Below, in pieces: positions 36,766 to 51,431 of a stretch of 64,000 nt of DNA. Source of the stretch: Hypericum androsaemum (lineage: Eukaryota; Streptophyta; Magnoliopsida; Malpighiales; Hypericaceae); contig OZ023180.1 in assembly GCA_963995505.1 (NCBI GenBank), positions 16,568,689 to 16,632,688 on the forward strand, read 5' to 3'. The position numbers and the translations under genes are program-made. Within the stretch, counting starts at the first letter, position 1. The number at the start of each line of letters is the position of its first letter. The notes under the pieces are model-generated. The model saw only the letters and a list, made by a program, of their open reading frames with translations. It had not been told where the DNA came from and did no database searches.

Positions 36766-37915
36766 GTGACATTTTCCCGACGTGGGCCAGATAGCAGACT
36801 GTATAAAAAACACTAACACAACGCCAAGCACTTGGCAACCCGGGACATCTTTTTCGACTTTTCAGTAAGGACCCCATTTAGCATTGGTCTTGTCTTTCTC
36901 AATAGCTCTTTCTTAGAAACAATTTTGCCACTTCCTTTATTTCCTTCTTTTATTTTCCTCCCTCTCTTTTGGCTCCAAGGAAGGCACATTGCTTCTGTTC
37001 ATAACTTATACTTGGTTTTTTTTGGGTTTAATCTCATTACTGCAAGCAACTGAGCTGAGAGTCCCTGTCCCTGTCCCTGTACTGGGTTTCTTTGGGAGAC
37101 AACCAACCTTGGATCCAATTTTATTCTGGTAAGGAAACCAAAGTTGCTACCTTCATATGTTTATCAATAAAGGGTTGCCTAAAGTCTCCAACTTTACCTT
37201 TCTGTGTGCTTCCCCTGTTCTATGTTTTTATATATATTATTAGATTAGATTGCTTTGTGGTTGGATTAAGGTGGGGTTTTACTTGTAAAGGTGATGATGC
37301 ATGAGGAGGAGATAGAGGAAGACCTGTTTTTTTTTTTCCCTTTTTTAATGCTCAAGCGGGTCTTCTTTGGACCATTTCTTCCTTCTGACTCCTGCTCATA
37401 TCAAGGCTTGTAGGGGTTTGCTTGAAGCTTTGTCAAAAAAAATTCACCAGGTAAAGAAGGAGAAAAATAGAAACTTGATTGTGGAAGTAAAGTGGAAACC
37501 AAGTCAGATGAACTGGATAGGGTGGTTTGTGTGTTAGGTGGTGCAATCTCTCTCTCTCTCTCTCTCTCTAGACTAGGGGTAGGGGGGAAGATGATGCAAT
37601 CTGTGATTGGGTCTCTTACTTAATACTGTCCTAATTTTAGCTAGCTGGTCAAGAATCAATGAGCTCTTTACAATATTTGTTGTTGCTATTGGTGGCTAGA
37701 TTTATAGATTGAATGTGTTGGTTTTCTGGTGGAAGTAGGTGATTAGATGTGTGTGATGGATTTGCCATTTTTGGTATGTAATCATGCTTACCTTTTCTCG
37801 GCCTTTTTCAGGGTCATTCGGTATGACTTCGATTGTTGGGAGTTAACCAGTCAATTGCTCGGAGGCGGAAAATAGATAATAAAGCTGTTTTGGGTAATGA
37901 AATTGTAAGCTTTAG
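36766..37915 (+). other. Promoter/5' leader of the DUF3527 gene
   Basis: About 1.1 kb upstream of the start codon. It contains a (TGTCCC)3-like run at 37061-37080 and a (TC)n tract at 37547-37569, both common in plant 5' leaders. One or more leader introns are possible; I cannot place them. Confidence 0.45.
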
Positions 37916-39906
37916 ATGGACGATTCATTTGCTGACACTCCAAGAAAAGGCCGGGGCAGAAAGGATTTGCAGCATGTTGTAGGGGAAGGCAGAGAATCAG
38001 CTCAGGAAGTTGGTCCGGATTGTTCCGAATCAATATCTAAACGGATGGTAAGAAGGCCGAATTCGCAAGAGACTTTTACTTACAAGTTAAAGCAGCTAGT
38101 ACGCAGCAGAAGTTGCGTTAAAGAGTCGTTCCTGCAAAGTACTTCTGCTGTGGATGGCTGGATTCCGAAACATATGGTGACGGTCGATGAAAAGTACCTT
38201 CAGCGATGTTTGGAACTCATTCAAGATACAGCTTCCAAAGCTGCTCCATGCAATGTTTCCCTGAACTTGGGTTGGGGAGGCATGAGTATCTTTTCAGGCG
38301 GCTTGTATGCAGATTATTTAGGCAGCGAGAATGCTTCGGATTTGGCTCGATTTGGCTTTGATCGTCCATTGCCTGGAGGGACTGGGAGTCTAGTTGTTAG
38401 TGCTGCAGGACAGTGGATTTTCGGTTCGATCATGGGGAGCAAGAGCATGAAAAGTATTCTGAAGAGTCCTACATTACGTCAGTATGGTGCACTTGATGGT
38501 GATGCCGATTATAAAAAGTTAAGCTTCAATGATGTTGAGAGGCCTGCCTGTTATGGTTTTGCGAGCTCTCCTGGTCAGATTATTTCTTCTATCCCACGGA
38601 AGCCCGAAAAGGAAGCCGCAATAGGCCGAGAGAAGTACGGATATGAGACTGTCCATAACCACAATGTTTCAATATCAAGTACAAACTCAACTAGCTCTGA
38701 TAAGTCCTCAATGTCTCTCTCTGCTTCTGTTACTAGGGGAATGCTCCAATGCGTATGGAAGGGTGAAGAGCCACATTTTGTCTTCTCCCTGGATGATGAA
38801 AAAATTGTTTATCTGGCCAACATGGGGAAAATCGAGTCGAGAGACGGAATGGCTATGGATTATGTGTACTTCTTCCATTCACAAATTGCAGGCCAAAAGG
38901 TGCAGAGGATTAGTGATACTGAGACGCAACTCGTTGGCAAGATGACGGTATCCTCGTCATTTACTTTCTGCCCTGACCAGTCAAGGATCCTGGAGAGGGA
39001 GTTTGTGCTATTTGGTTGCAGTGAAAATTTACTTGGCGAGATGCACACTTCGAGTGATGATCTCAGAAAGAATAAGGGTCTGTCAAAGAAGGTGTCGGAA
39101 GTGTTCGGGACCAGCCAATCAATAAAGAAGAGAACTGCGTCCAGATTTGCTGGATCCAGTGCCACCCCAGATAAATTTTTATGGGAACCAATTCATGGTG
39201 TAGAGAGAAATTTTGATGTGCTTGCTGGAGGCAATTATGCAGGAGATTATCTTCCTCCAAATTTCGAACTTGCTGCTGTGGTTGCCAGAGATCGTCTACC
39301 TGACAGTTCCGAGGAGAAAGTTGGAGGTTGGGGCTTGAAGTTTCTCAAGAAAGTTGATGCAAAGCAAACAACTGATTCCTCCGAAACAGTACCTTTGTCG
39401 TGTGTTCGAGGTGCCAGTGATTGCTCCACGAGTATGGATGTTATTGTTCCAGCTGGATATCATGGCGGTCCAAGAAGCAGAAACGGTGGCCCTTCTTCTC
39501 TTACTGAAAGATGGAGATCCGGTGGCTGCTGTGACTGCGGTGGCTGGGACCTCGGATGTCCACTGACACTCCTCGAGAGCAGATCAAGTAACAAAGAGCA
39601 ATCATCCCCATCCGATACGCAGGAAAATCTCAAGTTCCTCGAGTTGTATACGCAGCAGGTTTGTTCATCGTGCTTAAGAGAAGCTTTATTACCGTAAGAG
39701 TTTGAGAGATTTGATACCTTCTAAATTTTCAGGGCGCGCAGCAGGATATTGCTCCCTCCATGAGAATGGTGAATGTCCACGATGGCTTGTACTTCGTCCA
39801 CTTTCAGTCACCTCTCTCAGCTCTGCAATCCTTCTCAATCGCAGTGGCAATTATCCATTCCCAGAGTGTTGTTCTCCGGCCGAAGAATGTAAAGGAATCA
39901 AAGTAG
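37916..39906 (+). CDS. DUF3527 domain protein
   Basis: Two coding exons, 37916-39658 and 39733-39906, with a 74-bp GT-AG phase-0 intron; 638 residues. The N-terminus is basic (TPRKGRGRKD). A variable Ser-rich middle is followed by conserved DUF3527 blocks: MLQCVWKGEEPHFVFSLDD, CSENLLGEM, a FELAAVVARD-type segment, GGPSSLTERWRSGG, CDCGGWDLGCPLTLLE (about 538-553), and in exon 2 a C-terminal VNVHDGLYFVHFQSPLSALQ. The C-terminal blocks make the family call firm. The family is plant-specific with no established biochemical role; no membrane segment or signal peptide is evident. Exon 1 alone would read through the intron to a false stop at 39697. I chose the ATG at 37916 because it opens the frame directly after the leader. 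Confidence 0.92.
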
Positions 39907-42021
<2,115 letters not shown>

Positions 42022-42609
42022 TACCAAGTTTTCTTGCGTTATTGCGTGCTGGAAACACCTTAGCTGTCGGGAGATTTCGTAGCTTTCTGGTCCTTCGATC
42101 TGGTTTTGTTTCTGAAATCACAGACGGGCTTATTGCTAGTTCCATGTTTCAAAACCCACATTTTCTATTTGCTATCTTCTTCTGGGTCACCCCTCTGTTT
42201 TGTTCGCGACCTGTTGCGATTCCAGATGATCCCTGATTCAATATCAAGTGACAGTTCTAGCGTTTTCACTTTGAATGGGATTTTTTCCCCAATGGTCTGC
42301 AGTATTTATACCGAAGCAAGTTTGTGTAGATCCATATATCCCAAAAAGTGCATCTCATAATGAAAAATTAGAATCTAAACAGAGATTAAAGACGATACTT
42401 AAAACAGTTTATGTACCAGACTTCATATTATATGTGTGTGTGATTAGGAACCAAGTCCATACACTCAAAAAGACAACAAACTCATAATGTAAACCAGAGA
42501 AAGCGACCAAGGACAAAATTTAAACAGCTTATGTTCCAGACGCTGGATGTAGCATTCTTTGCAGGTTTAGCCTACTAAATATTTTAAACCAGCAAGAGCT
42601 CCTCCTGCA
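42022..42609. other. Spacer between convergent RPL23 and caleosin genes
   Basis: 588 bp that must hold both 3' UTRs. No other feature seen. Confidence 0.5.
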
Positions 42610-43777
42610 TCAGTACGACTTGCCTTCAGCAGCCATGTTCATTTTCGCACAGTACTCGAACAAAGAACCATCAAAGCAACGTCTGATGGCTTCTTTTGAC
42701 AAGAATCCTTCTTCATCCCTCGCCAGAACATAAAGTATTCCCCACTCCACCTTTGCCGCGACCCTGCACGGAATAGTTAGTTCCAAGTGTGTTAGAAACA
42801 CAAGCAAATACAGTTCCTCCAATAAATTTTGTACGCGCTGAGGGACAAAACTGACCATCCGAATACATCAAATGACAGTTTCTGCCCCTCAGTCATCTCC
42901 CAGAGCTCTCCCAGGGATAATTTGTCCGGAAAGGTTCGGGCATACTTGCTGAACATGTTCTCGAAATTGGCAGGCATGTACCTGTAAACATAAAAGGGGC
43001 TTAACCGGACAGGACAATATCACAAGATAGAGAATAAGAGATTAGCAATGCTGAGAGTTAGGACCTGCCCTCGGTGTCATAGGTTCCTGAGTCACTTCCA
43101 TGCTTAGCTTTGTGGATGTTCTGTATGTAAACAGGGAAAAAAGGAGAGGGAAACCATCCCTGCAAGACATCATTCATCACGTTTCTATTATATATTCCGA
43201 TCGATCTCCGGAGAAGTGAAACATTTTTTTATAGAATGCAAATATGCATGCATGTCTCTACTTACGGGGAGAGTGGGATAGCTCAAAGCCGCATTGATAA
43301 CGCAAGCCACGACTATAGAGACTATTGGATTGAACCCAATTTGCCGCAGCCCTGCATCGGAAAAATGATTCACAGCGGAAAACAATTGAGCATCATCTCC
43401 CGAGCTAAATTAACAAGTAAATGAAAGTAAATACCAGAATAGGTTTCCCAAGGGTAAACAATGCCATTGTCATCTTGGTCGAAGAAGGCGACGTGCTGCT
43501 GAAGCACGCTCAAGCCGTAGTGGTGACGGCCTGGTGTTCCATATGGATGTTCTGTATCAGGAGCTTGCAGTCCTCTAGCCATGTCTGTTCGGACAGAGAG
43601 TAAATACCAATTACCAAATTTCTTGAAGCAAGTTTCATATTATTAGTATGTAAGAGATGGGAACTCACAGGGCTTGGGAATCTTGTCATCCAAGTCATCA
43701 CGGAGAGGCCTGTCATAAGTAACAGGAGCAAAGGGCGCTTCCCTTGCCAATGCATCCTTCTGCACTTCCCGAGCCAT
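42610..43777 (-). CDS. Caleosin / peroxygenase
   Basis: Six exons in reading order: 43777-43669, 43584-43435, 43351-43266, 43159-43065, 42981-42856 and 42763-42610. All introns are GT-AG and phases agree; 239 residues. Domain order: a hydrophilic N-terminus with [14 protein letters not shown] and the heme-ligand candidate His67; one EF-hand loop [12 protein letters not shown] (about 72-83); a hydrophobic stretch [15 protein letters not shown] (about 97-110) with a proline-rich knot [14 protein letters not shown]; a second heme-His region [10 protein letters not shown] (His131/His135); and the C-terminal [20 protein letters not shown]. Caleosins are calcium- and heme-binding peroxygenases of lipid droplets or ER that use fatty-acid hydroperoxides. 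The length fits the longer (L-type) class. All key residues are present, so it looks functional. Confidence 0.96.
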
Positions 43778-43820
43778 CTCTCTCTCTGTCTCTCTCTACA
43801 CACTCCTCTCTTCTCTATCT

Positions 43821-43851
<31 letters not shown>

Positions 43852-44343
43852 TTTTGTTGTTTATGCCTATTTTGTGAAGCTATATATTTTGGGTTCTCTG
43901 TAGTCTCTGCATGCAAGTAGGCACTTGTAAAGGGTGACCCACACATGGGGTCGTGGCTGCCATGCAGGAGGGAGGGAGCAGGTTTGTGGCATCTAATAGC
44001 TTTGCCTCGTAGGCCAAGTCCCTGACGTGGCAAGGCCTTAATTCGCAAACACCAAAGTTTTATTGCATGCATCCGAGGTTTCTATAGCCAGCCACTTGCT
44101 CCGTTTCTGTTTTTTTTAAAATCTTTTTCAAAATCGAGCTATTTAAAAAATAATTATATTAATGATATTTTTTATATTTGTAAGGCTAATAAATATAAAT
44201 TTTTACAATTTTGATCAACTCCATCCATTTCTGATTTTCCTTATTGATTGCTGTCGATATACGTGTCTATGAAGTTGCTTTACTTCTTTAATTTGTTTTG
44301 ACTTTGAGATGTTGTGATGAAGTGGGGTAGTTTATTGCGAGAA
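43778..44343 (-). other. Caleosin upstream region
   Basis: Contains the 5' leader with (TC)n and (CTT)n tracts and then an AT-rich spacer. No separate gene seen. Confidence 0.45.
43821..43850. repeat. (CTT)10 microsatellite
   Basis: Thirty bases of pure CTT repeat (GAA on the caleosin strand), about 45 bp upstream of the caleosin start codon, in its probable leader. Confidence 0.95.
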
Positions 44344-44438
44344 ATTCTATCGTGGTAATTTGGTATAGACCCACCAATCTCTTATTGACATATAGATTAG
44401 TTATTTAATAATTAAATAGTTAACTAAGATAGATAAAT

Positions 44439-44888
44439 AAAGTTTTCAAATACGACCCAGAGATCGACCCGGATTTTGGGCCGAACCCGGGTCAACTGGT
44501 TGGACCAATCGGACCGGTACTATTTTATAGTAAAAATATATTTTTATTAAAATTTTAATTGCTCCTACCCTACTACTCCAGCCAAAATATTCGGTAAACC
44601 CTTATTTTTTGGTTCAACCTTACGAAAATTTCCTTTAAAAAAAATATCTGACCAAACATAAATTTTCTCTTTTTATTAGGGTTTGGTTGATTTTTTTAGG
44701 TCAAAATATTCGACCAATCTTGATTTTTTGGTTCAACCTTACGAACAAAAAAATATGGGGTCAAAAATTTGGTCAAACCACCCGGTCCGACCATTTTTTG
44801 GGCGGTTGGTAAGGTTGGCAATTTTTTGGCCAAACACGGTACGTTCTTCTGACTGAATCATGGTCGGACTATATATTTAAAAACCTTG
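44439..44888. mobile_element. Nonautonomous TIR element, GGTCCGACC family, copy 3 (450 bp)
   Basis: Flanked by TAGATAAAT (44430-44438, 44889-44897). Ends: AAAGTTTTCAAATACGACCC and, from the right, AAGGTTTTTAAATATATAG. The empty site is visible in the inverted right arm of the host element as ATAGACAAATAAGGAAAC, which confirms the insertion. Confidence 0.85.
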
Positions 44889-45331
44889 TAGATAAATATG
44901 GAAACTAAATTAGAGATTACTGCGATAATATCTTTAAAAAATCGTTTCCTAATCAAATTCTGTAATTGAAAAATAGTCTAATTTAATAACAACAACCATG
45001 AATTAATTTTGTAGAATCTAAAAAAAAAAATCAAAACAGTAACAAATAATATTTTTGGAGTTTGTCGACAATTCTCAATAAAAAATTATATCTTAAGATT
45101 GTTAAAACTTTTTTTTGATGGTATTATGTTCCCCGACCCCGATGTTATTCCATTTAATATAAAACCCATTAAAAGATTCAACCAAAATATAACACATGGG
45201 GAGAGCGATTCCAGTCTATATCAAAATAACGATGTTTGCTGCGAACGTGGAAACTTCAAGATTGTGTTTCTGGAGGAAAGCCAAGATTGGGTTTAGCGAG
45301 AGGATTGTGCGATGAGGCAGAGTTTTTTTTA

Positions 45332-45695
45332 GAGCAAATTGTCTTCAGGTCCCTGGTGTTTGCTTAAATTACTGTTTTTGTTTCTACTGTTTCAAAATCT
45401 TCCTAGTTTGCTTTTATTGTACTCTAAAGTCCTTGATGTCGGAATCGAAAAATTTCACTGACCAAGAGAGACCTGAAATGACCCATATGCTCCCTTCTCC
45501 TCCACAACCTCCTCCTCTTCCTCCACAACCTCTTCCGATTTCAGGTCCCTCTTGGCCGGCAAAATTTTTCGATTCCGGCATCAGGGACCTTAGAGTACAA
45601 TAAAAGCAAACTAGGAGGATTAAAATTTCGATTTTGAAACAGCAGGGACAAAAACAGTAATTTAAGCAAATACCAGGGACCTGAGGATAATTTGC
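45332..45695. mobile_element. MITE of the Mutator-like type (364 bp)
   Basis: Nearly perfect inverted ends of about 120 bp: GAGCAAATTGTCTTCAGGTC at left and GCAAATTATCCTCAGGTCCC from the right. Flanked by TTTTTTTTA (45323-45331, 45696-45704). The terminal sequence is related to that of the element at 2781-3859, so they belong to one broader family. Confidence 0.85.
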
Positions 45696-46391
45696 TTTTT
45701 TTTATTATCAACAATCGAGGTGACTAATCAAAAATTACTAACGATATCAATATCAAAATGAAAATTTTCATTTTTTTTGGTGGAAAGAGATTTTTTGATG
45801 TCAAGAGTTAATAAGGCCGGCCACCAAAAACTTCTTTAGAAATTTGTTTTCATGTTTAGAATTTTTTAATTGAGAATTTTCGGCAAATTCCAAAAATATT
45901 ATTTGCTATCGTTTTGATTTTTTCGGCAGAATCCACAAAAATTAATTCATAGTTGTTGTTATTAAATTGGACTATTTTCCAATTACAGAATTTGATTAGG
46001 AAACGATTTTTCAAAGATATTATTACGATTTAGTTTCCTTATTTGTCTATCCTGTCAACTATTTAATTAATAAATAGCTAATCTACAAGTCAATAAAAGA
46101 TTGGTAGATCTATACTAAGTATAGAGGGTCCACCATAGAATTTTTCTATTGCGTGCTTTGTCCTATTTTAATGTGCCATTTCTTTTTTTTTCTCATGTTT
46201 ATTTTTTTGAAGAATAGAGAAAATAGACCAAGTGGCATGATATGTAAAATGACAAACGACCAAATCTACTTCCTCTCTAAGCAGGTGGCACTTGGCTATA
46301 CTTTTACAAATATCCATTTTTTTATGCTCAAAATATTTGGTGACCTGAAAATATAAAATTACAAATCTTTAAAAGAATTTTAAGACTAACA

Positions 46392-46492
46392 CTAAAACCT
46401 TATAGCCCAACGGCACAAGGTGTTATAAATATCTAAGATGTCCAAGGTTCAAATTTTGGTAATGTCATGGTGTAATAATCTACCTTTCAAAA
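46392..46492 (+). mobile_element. 101-bp tRNA-derived SINE, copy 2
   Basis: Same length and structure as 16763-16863. The A-box-like TAGCCCAACGG is near 46403-46413 and the B box, now mutated, GGTTCAAATTT near 46446. It ends CTACCTTTC plus an A-run. Flanked by AAGACTAACA (46382-46391, 46493-46502). Confidence 0.72.
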
Positions 46493-46502
46493 AAGACTAA
46501 CA

Positions 46503-48141
46503 TCTCATTTCATATAAATTTAAAATAATTAAATGTAAAAAAATAAATTACGTTAGTGGTTTAGGTTTTTTATGATTGTTAATATGCGATGTTGAGCAGA
46601 TTGTCTACCTATATGATCTGCACAAAGAAAAATAATGGAAAATATTGAATTTAGAGATCTCGTCGTTTTGACACCCCCGTATGACTTAATTCGAATTACC
46701 TGTCTCTCTCGTTTCTTTTTTTTTGTGAGCTCCGTCTCTCTCGTTTCTGGAATCATAAGTAAGTTTTTTTTTGGTAAACTGGAATCATGAGTAAGTGAGC
46801 AAGCCTGTTAATGCAATGTTACCGGAACCATGAAAATTGGGACCCGGCCCGGACAAAGCGGGACGTTTTTGTCGAGCCGAGCCGCGTGAACAACACAAAA
46901 TGTCCTATAGTTCTCTTCGAAAGTATTCATGCAGGAACCTTCTAACAAGGTTCTTCTTACGTTTTGTAATGTTTACGGAACAATAACCGAAGGCTTCGGT
47001 TCCAGAACTTTAACCGGAGATTTTTGAACCATAGTCACTCTCTTCCATTTTTAAAAAATTATAGGGCAAATTACCGTAGTGTCCCTCGTGTTTGACTAAA
47101 TCAACGATTTAGTCTCTCGAGTTTCAAAAATAATTTTTCCGTCTCTCGTGTTTGATCTTATTATACTCTCGGGTCCCTCGCTGACGACATCAATCACTTT
47201 ATTTATTTTTTAATCCTAAAATGACTGTTATATCCCTGGAATTAAAAAAAGAGTCAAACTAGTCTTCTCATACTTCCGCTCCGGCGACACGTTATCTTCT
47301 CCGACGTTACTTTATCTGCTCTGGCGACACTTCATCTTCTCTGACGATCCTTAAACTCGTAATAATCGAACTACAACTCCGGTCAAATCCAAAAACAAAA
47401 GCAAAAACAAACCCATCCAACCACTATCGAACAACCGGTTATTCTCGTCTATTTCAAATCTAACAAGTTCAAAGAACTGCCCCCGTCGAAGCGGGCAGGC
47501 GCCGACATTTTAATTAGTTTAAAAATTTTCATTTAATTAGCTTATTAATGTCATTAGTTATACACGTTTATAATTAATTTCATAGATCACCCCCATTTTT
47601 TTTAAGCCAACCTTCCCGCTTGGATCAAATTCTCCAACAAGTTAATCTCTCTATGTTGTTACAAACTACGTTCTCGACCGAATAAGTTCCTTGAGGGTGG
47701 ATTTGTTACATATCCACGATATGCTTAGAGAAACATGATTGGAAAAAAATGGACAAATATTTTAGTAACACTAGCAAATTTATAGAAAAAAAATTATATT
47801 ATTAAATGTGTAAGATCAATATGGTAATAAAGTAGAACAAACAAGTATTTAGCCTATGAAAATTAGTCGGACAAAATTTGAGAGTAGAAATAAGACAAAT
47901 TTTCATTTTGTGCAAGCTCTTTTTGTCACCAAACATAGTTTCATACAATTTTTTGTTTAATCATGTCCAATTCATCTGAAGAAAACTGAACTAAAACTAA
48001 AATCAAAATCCTTCAAACTTTTTGAATATGCTTTTATTTGATTTTTTAGATGTATTGAAAAGAATGTAAAAATGGGTTTACATTTTACAGAAAAACCCCA
48101 AAACGTAAAATCCCAAATTATAAACAGAATGGTGTGCGTGC
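46503..48141. other. Repeat-rich spacer
   Basis: No gene seen. At 47064-47240 there is one Mutator-like terminus (GGGCAAATTACCGTAGTGTC, then TACTCTCGGGTCCCTCGCTG) related to the ends of 2781-3859, but no matching second end, so the element is truncated. Confidence 0.45.
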
Positions 48142-48150
48142 GTTTTTTCC

Positions 48151-48615
48151 ATGGTTTTAAAAAACGACCCGGAGGCCGACCCGGGATTTCTCCCGCCCTC
48201 CGGGTCAGCCGGTCGGACCGGGCGAACCACCGGTCAGACTAATTTTTTTTTATTTTTAAATATTTTAAATAATATATATATGTAAGTTAAAATATACTTA
48301 TTTTCCATACAAAAAAAGTAGACTTAATTTTTTATCTCTCCACTCTATAAATCTACTTTATTTATTTATTTATTATTTTAGAAATTTGTTAAATCAATTT
48401 TTTTCCTGGAAAACTATAAAAAAAAGTCAATTTCGCTCATTTTTGTACTAACCGGGTTCGACCGGTCAGGATGGACCTCAAAATTGGCCGGTCCGACCAA
48501 ATTTGGTCCGATTAGTACAGACCTCGGTCAAAAGTCTAAAAATGACCCGGTCGTATGCCCGTTTTGCAGTCCAACCGGTCGAACCACCGGTCGGACCGCG
48601 TTTTTTAAAACCATG
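48151..48615. mobile_element. Nonautonomous TIR element, GGTCCGACC family, copy 4 (465 bp)
   Basis: Inverted ends ATGGTTTTAAAAAACG and, from the right, CATGGTTTTAAAAAACG, essentially perfect. Flanks GTTTTTTCC (48142-48150) and GTTTTTTCT (48616-48624) match at 8 of 9 bases. It carries GGTCGGACCGG, GGTTCGACCGGTC and GGTCGAACCACCGGTCGG words, the most complete form of the family motif in the window. It ends about 210 bp before the eIF(iso)4E start codon. Confidence 0.85.
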
Positions 48616-48826
48616 GTTTTTTCTAGTGAAAAGAATGCAAAGCCATTTTTACTATTAGATATATTTGTGGTTGCTGTAATCAGATTGGGGTTGGAAGACG
48701 AGGTAGGGGCAAATATAAAAACCCAACCCTAAATATATCAACCAATCGCAGCAGCTGCTCTAACCCCACAATTTTTTCCCTATTATCTCCGACCGACCGC
48801 ACTAGCAAAGGTGTAGTGCAGGGGAG

Positions 48827-50769
48827 ATGGCGAGCGAGGCGGAGACCGAGAAGAGGGAGGAGGGCCCACACAAGCTCGAGAGGAGGTGGACCTTCTGGTA
48901 CGACAACCAGTCCAAGCCCAAGGAAGGCGCCGCCTGGGGCTCCTCTCTTCGCAAGGCCTTCACCTTCGACACCGTCGAGGATTTCTGGGCGTACGTCCCG
49001 CTCTCTCTCTTACCCCCTCCCCTTCCTTTGCTTCTCTCTTTATGCGATTCGACTCGTCGATCCCTCTTCGGGTGCCCTAGGGTTTTGAATCTAGATTTGT
49101 AGTTAGGTTTACGTCGCTTTGATACGTGTGTTCGCCCTAGGGTTTCGTGACGTTTTCTATTTTTTTTTGGGGATTGACGTTCGTTGTATTTGTGATGTGC
49201 AAATGTAATGACGGGTTCTGGTTTGTGGTGGTGGTAATTGTTGGTGCAGCTTGTATGATCAGGTATTCAAGCCGAGCAAGTTTACCGGTTATGGCGACTT
49301 CCACTTGTTCAAAGAAGGTATCGAGCCCAAGTGGGAAGACCCCGAGTGTGCTAATGGAGGGAAGTGGTCCATCACCAGCAACAGGAAGGCTAACCTCGAT
49401 AGCATGTGGATGGAGACTGTAATTTTCCTCCTCTTTTCCTGGTTTTTTGTTTCTGTGGTTGTTCTTGTATTTTTGGTGCTTTGATTTGTGGCTCGAGTTA
49501 ATGACGTATTTGTGCTTCTAGTGTATGGCTTTGATCGGGGAGCAATTTGATGAAGCCGACGAGATTTGTGGTGTGGTTGCGAGTGTTCGCCAGAAGCAGG
49601 ATAAACTTGCGCTCTGGACAAAGACGGCGGCCAACGAGGCTGCACAGGTAAATATTCTCTCTCAAATGATGTGGATCTAGAAAGGTTTTTGAATGGTGGT
49701 TACTGAAAATTTTCAAGTGTAAATGTTCTTAAGAGATCTCCTTTCTTGTTCTACCTCTCTGTATTCTTCTTGTTCGTATGGACTGTCCTGGGATAAAGTT
49801 TCTTGTGCTGGAAACACTTCTCAGTTTCTCACTTCCTTTTCTGCTGCAAGGATCTTTGAAAAAGATGATGTTAAATTTCAGAGTTTTTTACGACGAGAGG
49901 GAGAAATACATCAAATTTATGCTCTTCTGAATTTCTTCTGGAATTTCCTGGACCCTGAGTCCAATATCCTGAAGAAGTCTATTCATCTTACATGCTCGAG
50001 CTCGAGTCCTTGTTGTCACACGTGGAAGGAGAACAGAGTTTTCTGAGTGAGGGGGGTAGGTGTAAGTAGAGGGGAGTTTACATGTAATTAAAGAATTTCA
50101 CCTTCCTCCCAATTAGTAATGATCTGATTACAAGGCAAATAGACGTTACTCGTGAAAACTCAATTGCAGATATGTCAGCAGCTGAATGGAGACTTGGATA
50201 AGTTGATCTTTTATTGGTTGCAAGTGTATGGAGGAGGTTTCCACTTTCCAGAGTTACCTTCAGTTGTCAAGGGAAAATCTGGAATAGTGGATCCTTAAAT
50301 GTCTGGTTTAGAGGAGTGACAAGTAGCTTGTACATCATAACGTAACATAACAAAATGTTTCATTTTAAATTACCACATTGATCCTGTATTTAAAACTCTT
50401 GCATTGGCCTATATTCGGTAAGGTATCCTTTTAGATGCTCTTTGCTTTGTATAGTGTAACTTGACATCCTTAATTTGCTATTAATAGAACCAACAGCACC
50501 TTTGGCTATTGTGTGTACCTTCATTTGCTAGTTGCCTGTGGCATACTTGATTTGAAACTTGGATTTATCTTGTAGATGGGTGTTGGCAAGAAGTGGAAGG
50601 AGATCATTGATGTCACTGATAAAATCACTTACAGCTTTCATGTAAGCTTATCATATACTTCTTTAAGTTCCATGCAAGAGCTTATTCAATGGTTTAACTA
50701 TAAACTGCACGGTAATTGCAGGATGATTCTAAGAGAGACAGGTCTATTAGAAGTCGATACCAAGCATAA
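48827..50769 (+). CDS. EIF(ISO)4E: Translation initiation factor eIF(iso)4E
   Basis: Five exons: 48827-48990, 49250-49418, 49522-49647, 50576-50641 and 50722-50769; introns GT-AG with agreeing phases; 190 residues. Motifs in order: [20 protein letters not shown], with Trp37 in AAWG stacking on the cap, [15 protein letters not shown], the second cap Trp83 with Glu84 in [44 protein letters not shown], and [20 protein letters not shown] at the end. These are diagnostic for the plant-specific isoform, distinct from eIF4E. It binds the mRNA 5' cap and eIF(iso)4G in the cytoplasm. In several crops this gene family is a known recessive susceptibility factor for potyviruses. The long third intron (928 bp) contains no obvious exon. 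Confidence 0.97.
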
Positions 50770-51431
50770 AGCTTTTTGAGGCAACCCTGGTCTTTTGGGA
50801 CTGTCATTTTTGGCCTGCCTGGTTGTGTGCACCTTGAAGTCAAATGTACTTTTAGTAATACTCTGGACCAGCTCGTTGAAAACTGCAACTGAAGGATATG
50901 CTCTACTTTTAGATGGGGGTGGGGGGTCTGGGAAGAGGGAGATTTGGTAGAGAATGCCGTTAGTTGATCATTATCTCCGAGCAGGTTATTTCCTCCCCAT
51001 TTTATCATGTATCCGATTTATTACCGATGAGAGATTCTGGATTTTACCTTGTGAAACTAGTTGCCTTTTGCTGTTTGGAATTGATACGTTGGTTGCAATA
51101 CTGTATCAATAGCAAATGTTAAAACATCTTTACTCATTTGTCATTTCATTACTTGAACCAGTTTGCTGATTTATGTACTCAACTCTACCCAAATTCACTT
51201 TCCATTTCCACGATTGATACTTTTCTGGGATTGATTGGTTCGTTTGCCGGGTGGGGATCATTGCTGGGTATAATACACGTGGATCTTAGAATGTATAGAC
51301 TGGTATGCCATGGTACAGAAAATTAACGGAGGAGAGTATTTCGACAGCTAACAATATCTGATATCCTGAAGTCTAGATGCTGCCCGGGAAACTTTCAAGT
51401 TGTTACTCGTAAATTCTCTCTCTCTCTCTCT
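50770..51431. other. Spacer between convergent eIF(iso)4E and PGR5
   Basis: 662 bp holding both 3' UTRs. A TC-rich tract lies at 51417-51431, just past the PGR5 stop codon. Confidence 0.5.

Larger units (their letters stand above)
44344..46145. mobile_element. TIR element with very long inverted arms, carrying two nested elements
   Basis: The left arm (from GAAATTCTATCGTGG, about 44344-45085) matches the reverse complement of the right arm (about 45850-46145, ending CCATAGAATTTTTC). Shared phrases include CAATCTCTTATTGAC-like, GTTTCCTAATCAAATTCTGT and AATAATATTTTTGGA. The left arm is interrupted by the 450-bp element at 44439-44888; the loop contains the 364-bp element at 45332-45695. The unique middle (about 45090-45330) has one 65-codon frame without known similarity. 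Edges are approximate; the superfamily was not determined. Confidence 0.75.
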